NCBI GenBank assembly: GCA_945910005.1
Contig: OX246746.1
Span: 36,731,826 to 36,795,825, forward strand
From: Isoperla grammatica
Taxonomy: Eukaryota; Arthropoda; Insecta; Plecoptera; Perlodidae
Direction: 5' to 3'
DNA length: 64,000 nt
Below are positions 24,060 through 35,314 of this stretch, piece after piece; position 1 is the first letter of the stretch; every line of letters begins with the position of its first letter. The translations under genes and the position numbers were made by a program. The notes under the pieces were generated by a model. The model searched no databases. It saw only the letters and a list, made by a program, of their open reading frames with translations, and had not been told where the DNA came from.

Positions 24060-25426
24060 TGAACATCATCGCCTTCGCGTACGGCACAATAATGGGGTGG
24101 CCGGCGACCGCGCTACCGATCCTGCAGTCCGCAGATACGCCACTGGACGCCATTTTGGGTAACGACGAAGCCTCCTGGATCGGTTCATTGATGTGCCTGG
24201 GAGGCGCTGCTGCCACACCGTTCTTCAGCTACATCGGTCAGCGGTCGGGTCGTAAGCTGGCCGGCTACATCTTAGCAATCCCTGTGATCGTCAGCTGGCT
24301 CCTCGTGATATTCGTCAACAACCTCTCAATGCTGTACGCGTCACGCTTTGTGGTTGGCCTTGGAGCAGGGGGCATCCTCATCATGTGTCCCCTTTACATC
24401 GCGGAGATCGCTCAAGACTCCATCAGGGGGGCTCTGGGCACATTCTTCCCGGTCTTAATCAACGCCGGTATTCTCTTTGCCTTCGTCGTCGGCTCCTACG
24501 TCAACTTCCTGACAATGGCGATTATCTACCTGATGATGCCGATAGCTTTCCTCGTCGGGTTTCCGTTCTTGCCCGAGACCCCTCTGAGTCTGTTGAGTCG
24601 AGAGCTGGATGAGCAGGCACTGCGGTCGCTGCAGTGGCTACGAGGGACCAGCCACGTGGAGGAGGAGATGATGAGGATGAAGGCGACCATGAAGGAGATG
24701 AAGGGCTCTTCCAGCAGCTTGACACTGGCGGATATCTTGAGCCGGGGATCGGTACGAGGGATCATCATAGGTGTGGGGCTGTGTATGAACCAACAAATGT
24801 GCGGCATATTCGCGATCCTCACCTACACAGTGGACATATTCCAAGCGTCGGGTAGTGACTTCTCTCCCAACACGGCCACTATACTGGTAGGGGCACTCCA
24901 GCTCTTTGCTTCGGTCATCGCAGTACTACTGATGGATCGAGCCGGTCGCAAGATGCTACTTATAGTGTCGAACGTTGCAATGGCAGTATGTTTAGCGGCT
25001 ATAGGGGGATTCTTCTACTTTAAGAACATTGGAGCGAACATGGAAAGTTATAGTTGGCTGCCTGTTCTAGCGGTATCTGCAAACGTGTTAGCATTCGGTG
25101 TCGGTATGGGGCCGGTTCCCTTCGTCATGATCTCCGAAATATTCTCGTCAAAAGTCCGCGGCGTTGCTACTACAATATGTTTGTTAGTGATTTGGCTGAT
25201 GGCCTTTGCAATCGCTAAACTCTACCCTAGCTTAACAGAAGTGCTGGGGATCCATGGATGCTACTGGTTATTTAGTATAAGCTGTGTATTAGGTACTGTA
25301 TTCGCGGTATATATTGTTCCCGAAACGAAAGGCAGGACATTGGAATCAATCTTGAAAGAATTGAACGGGTACAAGTTCTATGAAAATAAATGCAACGATT
25401 CCGATTTTCCTGTATCAAGTGTATGA
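24060..25426 (+). CDS. Tret1-like: Facilitated trehalose/sugar transporter (Tret1-like), terminal exon
   Basis: This exon encodes residues 39-493 of a 12-helix major facilitator sugar transporter of the plasma membrane, which would move trehalose or a related sugar down its gradient. Visible family motifs, in full-protein numbering: QRSGRK after helix 2 (99-104), a cytoplasmic RGALGTFF region (161-168), PETPLSL after helix 6 (210-216), QQMCGI in helix 7 at the sugar site (283-288), DRAGRK between helices 8 and 9 (331-336), EIFSSKVRG after helix 10 (398-406) and PETKGRT after helix 12 (459-465). The exon starts at 24060 after the TTTCAG acceptor; the preceding GTG is not a start codon. The stop is TGA at 25424-25426. 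The exon is much richer in G+C than its surroundings. Length and motifs suit Tret1-type transporters, but the substrate cannot be told from sequence because insects carry many paralogues. No canonical AATAAA was seen soon after the stop. Confidence 0.92.
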
Positions 25427-25918
25427 CAGGAAGAAAATGTTTATCTAGTAATTGACAATTAAAACGTTTGTAAATATTGGTGGCATGCACTGACTTACCT
25501 TTGTTGTGAGAATTGCTGCAGGTCATGTTGTCGCACACGCTCGCTGGCAGAGAGAGAAGCGGAGAGCGAAGCGGCGACGACCGCACCTCCACGCTAATGC
25601 CACACGAATGACGTGCGTTGGTCTCTCAGTTCCCTCCCCTCCTTCCCACCCCCGACCCGCGCGCTCAACCCCCACCTCGCCCGCCCGCGATCAACCCCTT
25701 TGAGAGATGCTGTTTGAAACGAGCCCTACACGGATGCCAACCCAAACGTTAAAACCGTTTCCCACATTTGGCGCGATAATGTTACTTTAACAAGTTGTAC
25801 AAAATACTCGCGTATAGCTAATACAAGAGATCGACGCTTTCGTACTACCAAAGATAACAGATGTTTAACCTTTGGTAGTTTTACATTTCTTGGAAGCGAA
25901 GTCAAAATCCTCATAAAG
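25427..25918. other. Region downstream of the transporter
   Basis: This is the presumed 3' untranslated region and flank. It is unusually C-rich at 25610-25695 (CCCTCCCC, CGCCCGCCCGCG). No further gene is supported. Confidence 0.4.
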
Positions 25919-26175
25919 ATGGCTCAGTGCAAGGTTCTAGTTCAAAAGGATGCCAGTTCGATACTGTTACCGGCAATCCTGACTGAAGTTTTTTCCAAGG
26001 TTTTCCACAGTCACAAGGCGAATGCTGGGATTTAGTGAAACTAGCAGTCGTTGGATATTCCTTTCCTTCCCAACTATACCAAATATCACAATACCAAGCT
26101 GGTCACTTGAAAGAGTGGTATTAATTGTCCCTGGGTAGGTTTCCTAATAATTATTATAATTTTTCTTACGAAACC
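25919..26175 (+). mobile_element. Decayed tRNA-derived SINE
   Basis: This begins near ATGGCTCAGTGCAAGG (A-box-like), followed by a degraded B box (AGTTCGATACT). The family body signature comes next: CTGACTGAAG, a TTTTTCC-AGGTTTTCC segment and GCGAATGCTGGGATT, ending CTTACGAAACC. It shares its body with better copies at 37171 and 45365. Confidence 0.7.
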
Positions 26176-27399
26176 TGGAGGACAAGGCTGAAGACAGACC
26201 CTCACCTATCCACCAATCACAGCCCATTATAATAGTCATTACTGTCCCATAACCGCAGTCATAGAATACGAATTGTTGATATCTGGACTCTGGAGTAATT
26301 GTCTATTTTTTAGTTTTGTGTTGTTACGTTTTCTACTTGTGTTTTGGACTATATTTTATAGTTACACACAATTCATAGCATAAAAACACACCAGCTTTCG
26401 ATTATAGTAAATTGTATTTTCACATTGTCTACAGTCACATCCAATGCAGTGTATAACAACTTCACTCAATTTTTTGTACACTACCCCACTAAAGCTATGC
26501 TTCAATTATGAGAGACTTTCAGTTACATCGATGTATTCCATAGTTAGAATTCGAGAATTAAGAAAATTATAATATAATCATATTTTTATTGTTATATTAT
26601 AAGATACTATACCAATGCCCTAATAAGCTACATGAAAATACCTTACGGCGAGTGCATTCTGCCTTCATTAAGAGAAAGATATATCTTATAACAATGGCTT
26701 GAAAATAATTTATTAAAAAAAAAAGAAAATTTCCAACCCCCACGCATAAACAAAAGATTTAAAGCTATTTATTTCATATTTAAAGCTATTTGTTACGCAT
26801 TGCACAAACACACTTGCACACGTTACGAAGCTTGTATTTTGAACGTGTTGTTTCACGAAGTAGCAGAACAATCATACGGTCGTGCGACAGGCAGAGCTTC
26901 ACCGCAATCAAAGAACTGATCAATGAAATCTATCTGAAGCTACAAAATATGAAGAATTAATTCGTTGCTACATCATTTTCGCACTCATAATTTCATAGTT
27001 TTATGCCACAATCATTCAAAAAACAAAAAATAAAATTGGTAAGAATACACTGTAGGCTGGCGACGGGCGAGTGTGCTGTCATTGCAGTCAGCTGTCAGCT
27101 CGCCAGCCCAAGGTTGCGCCCATAGAGATACCACTATACTAATAACTCTATGGTTGCGCCGGCCGAGCGACTAGCCACGTCCCGTAATGCATTGCGCGTG
27201 AAATAAAATGCGAAATAAATAGGCGCCAATGTTTGACATATAATTTGTTCCTTTGCTCGTCAGTCGTTTCTTGATTCGTCAATCGTTTACAAAATCAGCT
27301 TAGCCATGCTGCATTCCATAAAGAAGAAACTATTACTGTTATATCACTAATATCAAGCTTTATAGAGTTGAAAAGCTAACGCCAATTTCTCAGGCGTTG
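26176..27399. other. Non-coding stretch
   Basis: No gene supported. At 27060-27190 there is a GC-rich patch with GTCAGCTGTCAGCTCG and two GGTTGCGCC motifs around a short inverted CATAGAG/CTCTATG pair. It may be a small decayed element. Confidence 0.4.
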
Positions 27400-27577
27400 G
27401 GGTACGGGATCAACGGCATCGCAATTGTAGAAATATGAACACATTTCCTGATTACTATCCGGATTGCCGCATATGATTTAGTTGTGAACAGCGCCATAAG
27501 AACCAAGGTACCTAATTCTTTCATGATTACCGGATTACGATTACGTTGACGATGCCGACAATTGTGGTTGGGCCTTT
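27400..27577. mobile_element. Decayed copy of the CAACCACAATTGTC MITE
   Basis: The right end, GCCGACAATTGTGGTTGGGC, matches the right end of the MITE at 17493-17687. The left end is barely recognisable near 27415 (GGCATCGCAATTG). The interior has ATTACCGGATTACGATTACG, similar to the other copy. Confidence 0.55.
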
Positions 27578-30069
27578 ATTGCCACTAGTCAGTCACAGGT
27601 TATCCCTGGAATTACATTAAATGCAGGAATATATCCAAGCATCATCATTATCGTTTTAGGTTATACAGAGAATGTTTCCAAAAGCATCTTTACCCGGGAC
27701 GAAACTAGAGCACAAATATTCTATGTTTGCGAATAAAATGACTTCAAAGCCATTACCAGCCAGGATCTTATCTTCTGTTGGAATTGGCGCAACCAGACAA
27801 AAATCACTTATCTCTGCCTATATAACAAAGACTTCCACAATCCACAGTATTGCTTTTACTGTATAGTGAACAATAGCTGCGATACTTATCTTGGCTCCTG
27901 CAATCACTTCGACTTTCGTTCCCTCTACGCAATTAATATTTCTAACTACTAATTAACATCGTCGTAGAAACAAAATACAACGTACGCCTAAATCAAAAAC
28001 ATTTTCCTCTAGATCAACGCATGGTTGAAACCACGATAAGATAACGTGCGGCGTGCCTATATCTCCGTGAATGTACCTGCATGTATTTTACTAATTCATG
28101 TGATAATTGCAATGTTTGTGGTGATTGTGATGAACGTATTGGGGTTTGTGTAATTTTCGAGCAAATTGAATTTCAGACCACTTCTGTTTTCCTGATATCA
28201 ACCCATCGATTGCTTTAAAAGCTCTCCGTTACTTCCTCCTTTCTGCCATTTTATCCTTATTCTCATTAGTTGAACATGATGTTCTGGATATTATTTGTAT
28301 GCGTTATAATTATGTAGCACTCAACAATACAAATTATAGATAAATTGTACATATAGATTTAAGGAAATAAGATAAGAAGCCCGCACAAGATATACCTTTT
28401 GTGCGCGGGATATCTAAATTACAATACACAACATACAGCGGACACAAACAAGTTATGTAGATGAATCTGGAAAAAACAAACAAAATCAACCTAAACAATC
28501 GACCATAATAATAATCGGCGACATATCATCCTTGGTATGCCCACGGTATGTCTGAGCTGTTTATCTCGGCGATGTTATTTAGGATTCCTGCTTGCCTCAA
28601 AATGTGTCCAACGGACCGACCCTTTCTTTTCACTTTTCATTAACTTTCTTTCACAATTTGTTCTGTCAAGAACTTTTAATTTCCAGTCTCAATTTCCTAC
28701 TCGATTTCAAGCGACCACGTCTCAACGACTGTTGCCTCTACCGTGTTATGCTGTAGTGTCCACGCCGGCTTTAGCAGGTGGCCCCTCTTAGGTGAACAAC
28801 TATATATTCTATTTTTATGTGTTATACTATTTGGGGAGGAATGTCAATAGGCACCACCTAAACCTCGCGTTTTACTGCTGATACACCCCCATCGGATGTT
28901 ATACATAACATTCTCGCATCTCAAATGTTCACTTCTCGACTTTAGAAGCGGTTACTTTCAGTCCGTCCGTTGATTGGTTTGAAACAGGTGTCCATCTACT
29001 TCCATCTTCAGTCTATACCTACACCATACAGTAATTTCCTGACTGTAGACCTAAACAACATTGCATAATGTACTACCTTATAAACCTTGCACACTCGCTA
29101 TACCTGCCTTCGTTATAGATGCTCCCCCACCCACTTTGATCAGTTCGTGTTCCCACGTCCTGGACAGAGCTCTTTGCCCTTCACTCTCTACTGCGATCAC
29201 AGTCCATCTCATCCATAGATCGCCAGCGCATCTATACGACGATAACCATATCGGAGCGGTGTACAGAATAGTGGGGGATGGGATGGGGGTGCGGCCCAAA
29301 CACTATACTCCGGCTTCAGTGCATCCGGCTTCCAAAGTACACCAGAGTGGTCTCCCTCCACACAGCCCTAGGAACGCCTCTCCCATCCGATCTCATCGTA
29401 TCTCAGGCCAGACGCTTCTACAGTGCCCTGGTGACTCACCTTCATCTCACAGTTCACCAACAACTCCTACGCCAAAACCCCTTGACATGTTTCGACGCCC
29501 AATCGCCAGCATGGGTACTCCGAGGGCTCGCCCCGTGAGAATACCCAAGCGGCCCTCAGCCATCCAAGAAGGGTGCCTAAGCGACCTAAGCGACCATCTG
29601 CTCGTCCCTTGAGGGCTCCCAAATGTGTCTCTATTCGTCTTTCCCGGACTGCGAAGAAGAGGGGGGGGGGGGGGCCAGTCTATATCAGGGGCCCTGGTCA
29701 TGGGCTGTGTATGGTTCAGCCCTAGACTATGACGCCCCCCCCCCCCCCTCGCTCCTACTGAGCACTCATTCAGACACATTCTCGAGTGTTCACACTCTTG
29801 CCACCGGATCCACTGTAGCAGGTTCTACCCCCATTCATTCTTACACAGTTTTATTATTATCACCCCAGCCCTCGGGCTTACGCGTTTTTATTTCTGTATT
29901 CCTTCACCACCTCTAAAGTGCCCAGCTCGGGAGAGCGTTCCAGCACAAAGTTCAAAGATAAACTATTTTAATTCGTCTTAGTACATTAATTTATCCCTTT
30001 TGTCGTTTACCCATTTATTACTCGCTATTGAAAGAGTTTTCACTGACATATAGCATTTCGAACGCATTT
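27578..30069. other. Intergenic stretch with GC-rich island
   Basis: 28.8-29.95 kb is richer in C and G than its surroundings. It contains a G run (29659-29672) and a C run (29736-29749) about 65 bp apart. A 183-codon frame at 29061-29612 is proline- and serine-rich, lacks recognisable domains and overlaps equally long frames on the other strand, so I do not call it a gene. The island could be a decayed retroelement or pseudogene. The rest is AT-rich. Confidence 0.4.
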
Positions 30070-30121
30070 CAAGCGTATTGTGATCATATTATGTATGTAC
30101 ATAATGATCACAATACGCTTG
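30070..30121. repeat. 52-bp near-perfect palindrome
   Basis: CAAGCGTATTGTGATCAT at 30070-30087 is matched by ATGATCACAATACGCTTG at 30104-30121. The 16-base centre ATTATGTATGTACATA is itself partly complementary. The arms are perfect over 18 bp. It could form a hairpin or cruciform, and no function is known. Confidence 0.9.
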
Positions 30122-30511
30122 GTAAGTAATTATTCTAAAATTTCATTTTTAACAACTAAAAGAAACCAAGTTTTTATGTTTTGTGGGTATTTTTGTGTGA
30201 TACCGGTGAACAATGTGATCAAAGTTTTCATTGGCGATTTATTGCACTGCCAAATTAATATAAAAGAAAGTCATCAAGTTCACACACTTTCCAAGCTTCT
30301 CCTTCAACGCATGGGTTGCAATAATTGCTTTCGTTGTGTTGAACATAATTTTAGACTCAAACGGAGTTGATGTGGAAGAAATCGTTTAGGTGGTTCAGCC
30401 TACACAAAGCCCAATCGCGTCGTTTGATCCATTTTGAGACGAGTTAGTTTAATAATAGGTCGACAATGGAGCACAGAGCAATACCTGAACCAGAAGCGTA
30501 AAGAGGGGGGA

Positions 30512-30808
30512 GATTGATGATTGATTAATGGGGCTTAACGTCTCATATTTTTGCAACAATGGCTAATCGAGACGATGAGCGGGTGATAATGAAGATGAGA
30601 AAGATGACGAAGAATAAAGCCACATGCGATTCAGATCCATTGTACGTCGCGTGGGTCGTCATATGGGAGTCGAGCAAGGGAGGGCAAGGCCAAGTGGGAG
30701 GAGAAATATTCAATGGGACAGTGGAGGGAAAGGGACAGGGTCTCCTTTCGTCGCCTCTTACGACTAGCAGAGTCACTCTGGGCCTATTCTTCCCCGGGCC
30801 CAGACGGA
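30512..30808 (-). mobile_element. SINE-like element with conserved head and 12-bp target duplication
   Basis: A direct repeat, AAAGAGGGGGGA, flanks the element at 30500-30511 and 30809-30820. Read on the minus strand, the head contains GGGCCCGGGGAAGAATAGG and TCGTAAGAGGCGACG, a module that I recall from SINE-like repeats of many invertebrates. The tail reads GATTAGCCATTGTTGCAAAA and then GAGACGTTAAGCCCC, ending in ATCA repeats. That tail is shared with the tRNA-headed SINE at 12388-12572, which suggests both depend on the same LINE partner. No coding capacity. Confidence 0.8.
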
Positions 30809-31069
30809 AAAGAGGGGGGAACTTGAGGGACTATACAGAATATTCAAATAACATTCGTAAACCTGATAATTTAGCTGTGTACTTTATTCACGGAGTAATG
30901 GTAGATCCTATGCCACTGACTCCGAACTTTTTTCTGAGATAAAGCGTTTTCTAGAAGGGTTTTCATAAAATTGTACCTATTAGAAATGATTACAAATCAA
31001 AAGTGGATGTTTGACAACCTAAACTTAGGAATCGTGTTGAGAAAAGCAAGTTGCAGACAGTACCGATAA

Positions 31070-31310
31070 AACCGGTACATTGCTGGCACACGATGCTTTG
31101 GTTCGATATCCACTATACGGTAAACCTGACTGAATGTTCCCTCCAAATGTTCAGTCACACAGCAGAATACTGGAATTGTCTTACTAACAACCGTCGAGCA
31201 ATCATTCCCAACTATTCTTAATTCCGACAAGCATAGTTATACACGTGAAGAGGGGTATGAGTTGTCCCTAGGCAAGCTTTCTACGAAACATTATTGTATT
31301 ATTATTATAC
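31070..31310 (+). mobile_element. Decayed tRNA-derived SINE
   Basis: The body CCTGACTGAATGTTCCCTCC, a TTCAGTCACA segment and a terminal TTTCTACGAAACATTATTGT tail match the SINE family at 37171 and 45365. The head keeps a weak B box (GGTTCGATATC). Diverged throughout. Confidence 0.6.
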
Positions 31311-31457
31311 AATCGTTTTTTAAACAAAACAATGGAGTGAGGTTCAGTGAACGAGGTTTACCCGCCCTATATAATGTCCATTGTACCACAAGTGAAATAG
31401 ATTTGTTCCATCAAAACAATGTTTGCTGCACTTCCAAGAGTCAAGCTCATTGAATCT

Positions 31458-32670
31458 ACGAGTGATGCTTTGCTTCGAGTTCACTCAAGAAACAAGTGAT
31501 GCTTTGCTTTGAGTGCACTCAAGAAACAAGCGATCATTGCTTTGAGTGCACTCAAGAAACAAGCGATCATTACTTTGAGTGCACTCAAGAAACAAGCGAT
31601 CATTGCTTTGAGTGCACTCAAGAAACAAGCAATCATTGCTTTGAGTGCACTCAAGAAACAAGCGTTGAGTGCACTCAAGAAACAAGCGATCATTGCTTCG
31701 AGTGCACTCAAGAAACAATCGATCATTGCTTCGAGTACACTCAAGAAACAAGCGATCATTGCTTTGAGTGCACTCAAGAAACAAGCGATCATTGCTTTGA
31801 GTGCACTCAAGAAACAAGCGATCATTGCTTTGAGTGCACTCAAGACACAAGTGATGGTTTGTTTTGAGTGCACTCAAGAAACAAGTGATGCTTTGCTTTG
31901 AGTGCACTCAAGAAACAAGTGATGCTTTGCTTTGAGTGCACTCAAGAAACAAGCGATCATTGCTTTGAGTGCACTCAACAAACAAGCAATCATGGCTTTG
32001 AGTGCACTCAACAAACAAGTGATGCTTTGCTTTGAGTGCACTCAAGACACAAGTGATGGTTTGTTTTGAGTGCACTCAAGAAACAAGCGAATAGCGATCA
32101 TTGCTTTGAGTGCACTCAAGAAACAAGCGATCATTGCTTCGAGTGCACTCAAGAAACAAGCGATCATTGCTTCGAGTGCACTCAAGAAACAAGCGATCAT
32201 TGCTTCGAGTGCACTCAAGAAACAAGCGATCCTTGCTTTGAGTGCACTCAACAAACAAGTGATGCTTTGCTTTGAGTACACTCAACAAACAAGTGATGGT
32301 TTGTTTTGAGTGCACTCAAGAAACAAGCGATCATTGCTATGAGTGCACTCAAGAAACAAGCGATCATTGCTTCGAGTGCACTCAACAAACAAGTGATGCT
32401 TTGCTTTGAGTGCACTCAAAAAACAAGTGATGCTTTGCTTTGAGTGCACTCAAGACACAAGTGATGCTTTGCTTTGAGTGCACTCAACAAACGAGTGATG
32501 CTTTGCTTTGAGTGCACTCAAGAAACAAGTGATGGTTTGTTTTGAGTGCACTCAAGAAACAAGTGATGCTTTGTTTTGAGTGCACTCTAGACACGACTGA
32601 TGCTTTGCTTTGAGTGCACTCAAGAAACTAGTGATGCTTTGTTTTGAGTGCACTCAACAAACGAGTGATA
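31458..32670 (+). repeat. 33/34-bp minisatellite with a palindrome in each unit, about 37 copies
   Basis: The unit is AAGAAACAAGCGATCATTGC plus TTTGAGTGCACTC (33 bp), with a 34-bp variant carrying AGTGATGCTTTGC and another with GGTTTGTTTT. Each unit contains the 14-bp perfect palindrome TTGAGTGCACTCAA. One unit is shortened to 24 bp. Because 33 is a multiple of 3, long frames arise on both strands; these are artefacts. Variants cluster: the CGATCATT type fills 31.53-31.85 kb, while TGATGCTT types dominate after 32.38 kb. Confidence 0.97.
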
Positions 32671-33702
32671 TCCACGAGCAACTTATAAGTACGAATGAAA
32701 GTTATCAATTAAATGAAATATAATTTCCTCTGTTCGTGTGTATTAAACTGTATGTAGATAATATATTGAAGGTCATTATAGAAAAACGTTTTTAGTTTTG
32801 AAACAAATAATAGTCTGTCTATATCCATCATCATCATAAACAAGCCTGAAATATTTTAAAGTCCACCGAGTACTTAAACTGATACCGAGTGATCTTAACC
32901 AAGTGATTAAACTGATTGTTTCGAAGTGTTGACGTAGGTAGTGATATTAAATTGAAAATTCAACTATGAAAAAAGTTCAAATGTATTCCCTTCTGTATTC
33001 TGGTACTGTTATCGTTTATCTCGATGCTCATTATACGAAGGAGAGAAACGTTTATTGCAAAATGAGAATGGTAGGCTATTCATTTTTAATCTAAGACAAA
33101 AATGGAGTATATTTTCGATGAATAGGGTTACCAGATGTGTAAAGTGTAAACAGACTGCTTGTGAGAGATTGTGTTCACCTAAATTCAGAACCCAAACATA
33201 CGCTGATAATTGACATCTTTAGAGAAATGTACATTGTAAAGTCTGTGAATATTACGAATAAAACAACCTTTTGTCAGCCACAACATAGACTTTCAATTCT
33301 TATAATTCTTTGATATATCTTACACAAATCCAATATTTAAAAATAAGACAATTCATAAAACATTACAATACATTCTAAATGAAACATGCTTCTGGAATTT
33401 TAAAAACTTAATAAATATGAAGAAATCTTCCAAATGCGTTTTCCTAGTACGCCTATTGTGTTTTGTGTTATAAAAGAAACCCCAGAGAGCTGTAAACCCC
33501 TACTTTTTCTAAATTCCAGTTCAAAATTTAATAAGCGAAGTAGAAATCAAATTATGATGTTATGTAGTGCAAGTAAAGTAAAACCCGTTGGAATGAGAAG
33601 AGAAGGTAATTCAATATTACACCGAGAGAGCGCGTGGATGTGTCGCACAAGGTGCAATGCAAGTAACCTCATGTTCAGCGGAAGGGTTTCCACTACCGCT
33701 AG

Positions 33703-33733
<31 letters not shown>

Positions 33734-33961
33734 CTCATCTTACTCTTTGCAGTATCATCGAAAAATACAATAACGTATAAGCATTGTTTCTAGTGGAATA
33801 TTCCCAGAACTAATATTCATAACGTATTTTTCAGATTAGTGTATGCACATATATTATTATATGAATTGTCTAACGACGTACTGACCCAACCAGCTGACCA
33901 GCTGACTCAAATTGGCTTACGACACAAAATGTTACATGTTCCAATACCGAGTTTTAGCGTA
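32671..33961. other. Non-coding stretch
   Basis: No gene supported. It includes an AAC microsatellite of about 10 units at 33703-33733. Confidence 0.5.
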
Positions 33962-34601
33962 CGAGTGGGTACCCAAAAATAACCGGAAACGCGTTGTGGT
34001 GGGCGGAGCTTCCGTAGTACGTAGTCCTCCTGCTAGGAGAGCGTAAAGCGACTTATCCCGAGACAGTCCGACAAGCGGTGTCGCTTGAAAAGGTTGTGTT
34101 TCGTCATTGTGATTTTTTTTCGTGAAAGCTGTTTCAGCTGCTCCTTGTTTTATTAAAAACATTGGCGCTATTGTGCTTGAAGATCGACAACGCACCATTG
34201 AGGAGATCGAGAAGTTATCTGGAGTTACTTGGAGCTCGGTTCAGCGAATTTATCAGAAGACTTGGGGATGAGAAGGGTCGCTGTAAAGTTTGTGCTTCGG
34301 CTCCCGACTCCTCAGCAAAAAGGGGGTCGCTTTGGAAGCATGCCGTGCTTTGGAAGAATGGTCCCAAACCAGCCCAGATTTGTTTTCCAAGATCGGTTAT
34401 TTTTTAGACAAAAAAACTAGGAACAGGCGAAACAGCTTTAATGAAAAAATTCATTAAGGCCAAACACAACCTTCCCAAGCAACGCCACTTGGCAGACTGA
34501 CTCTGAAAGAGTCGCTCTACGCTTACCTAGCGGGATAACCGCGTACTACGGGAGCTCCGCACCCCGCAACGCGATTCCGGTTATTTTTGGGAACCCCCTC
34601 G
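33962..34601 (+). mobile_element. Internally deleted mariner-like transposon
   Basis: Ends are inverted repeats beginning CGAG(T/G)GGGT(A/T)CCCAAAA, then ATAACCGGAA(A/T)CGCGTTG. Weaker inverted similarity extends about 190 bp inward. TA flanks both ends (33960-33961 and 34602-34603). The interior keeps transposase pieces: a helix-turn-helix segment, GAIVLEDRQRTIEEIEKLSG then VTWSSVQRIYQ (about 34166-34256), and after a frameshift MRRVAVKFVLRLPTPQQKG (from about 34270). The catalytic domain is missing, so the element is non-autonomous. Identification rests on the mariner-type HTH and KFVPRLLTPEQK-like motifs. Confidence 0.9.
34160..34420 (+). pseudogene. Mariner transposase remnant
   Basis: Between the inverted repeats, the plus strand encodes the N-terminal DNA-binding part of a mariner transposase in two frames. 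The HTH segment runs through about 34256, stops at TGA (GACTTGGGGATGAG), then continues in another frame with the RRVAVKFVLRLPTPQQ motif and a GYFLDKKT-type tail. The DDD/E catalytic domain is deleted, so no active enzyme can be made. Confidence 0.8.
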
Positions 34602-35068
34602 TATTAACGACGTCTGACTTAATGCTAGCCTCTTGTTTCGCCTTGTTCTCCAGTTGCAGATTCGATTCCAACCACCTGTAATATACGACTGAATAGTGTG
34701 CCATTTATAATGAGCGCCAAGCTTGCGTCGGCAAATCTTTGTGCATGAGGCTAATAGACAATAACTAGAAACCTCGAAACAAAAATGTGTCACCAGCAAT
34801 TTGGACTCCAAAGTAGCATGGTATTACTTTCTAGTACCGTAAAATACTTCAGTAAAGAGTTACTTTTTATTCAGAACTCTAGAGAAAGTAATGGTTATTT
34901 TGCCTACTTGAACTGTGGCCAAGAATCCAAGAATGGTAAACAACAACATGGTAAACAGGTAATAAGTGCGTTGTTGTTTCACAAGACGCCACTCAGAAGC
35001 GCTTTTGATGGTGGAGCATTTACATTGTTTAAACGGGAGCGTTCACACAGACGCGCATCAGTGGCCCA
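34602..35068. other. Non-coding stretch before the gap
   Basis: No gene supported. A frame opening at 34785 runs into the gap and the TTC repeat only because those carry no stop. Confidence 0.5.
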
Positions 35069-35114
35069 CCAGGTTTTTCCGAGGTTTTCCTCAGTCGTCA
35101 AAGCGAATGCTGGG
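35069..35114 (+). mobile_element. SINE fragment cut off by the assembly gap
   Basis: CCAGGTTTTTCCGAGGTTTT followed by CCTCAGTCGT and GCGAATGCTGGG is the body of the tRNA-derived SINE family at 37171. The copy runs directly into the N gap. Confidence 0.75.
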
Positions 35115-35314
35115 NNNNNNNNNNNNNNNNNNNNNNNNNNNNNNNNNNNNNNNNNNNNNNNNNNNNNNNNNNNNNNNNNNNNNNNNNNNNNNNNNNNNNN
35201 NNNNNNNNNNNNNNNNNNNNNNNNNNNNNNNNNNNNNNNNNNNNNNNNNNNNNNNNNNNNNNNNNNNNNNNNNNNNNNNNNNNNNNNNNNNNNNNNNNNN
35301 NNNNNNNNNNNNNN
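35115..35314. other. Assembly gap of 200 N
   Basis: Exactly 200 unknown bases. The right side begins inside a long TTC repeat, so assembly probably failed at that repeat; the true length is unknown. Confidence 0.99.

Noticed and set aside
24059..24061. GTG at 24059 as a start codon for the transporter
   Set aside because: It spans a splice acceptor (TTTCAG); the true start is in the upstream exon.
24031..24855. Frames of 60-98 codons overlapping the transporter exon in other frames
   Set aside because: Shadows of a GC-rich coding exon.
29061..29612. 183-codon proline/serine-rich frame
   Set aside because: No domain, equal-sized frames on the other strand, and composition follows a local C-rich island.
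29659..29749. G run and C run as an intended hairpin
   Set aside because: The runs are complementary, but the sequence between shows little pairing and similar G or C runs occur elsewhere alone, so chance or assembly effects are as likely.
31481..32315. Long frames on both strands over the 33-bp array
   Set aside because: A 33-bp unit keeps frame automatically; both strands are equally open and no start context, domain or bias favours one.
31458..32670. Resemblance of the palindrome-bearing array to a CRISPR array
   Set aside because: There are no unique spacers; the whole unit repeats, and the sequence is eukaryotic.
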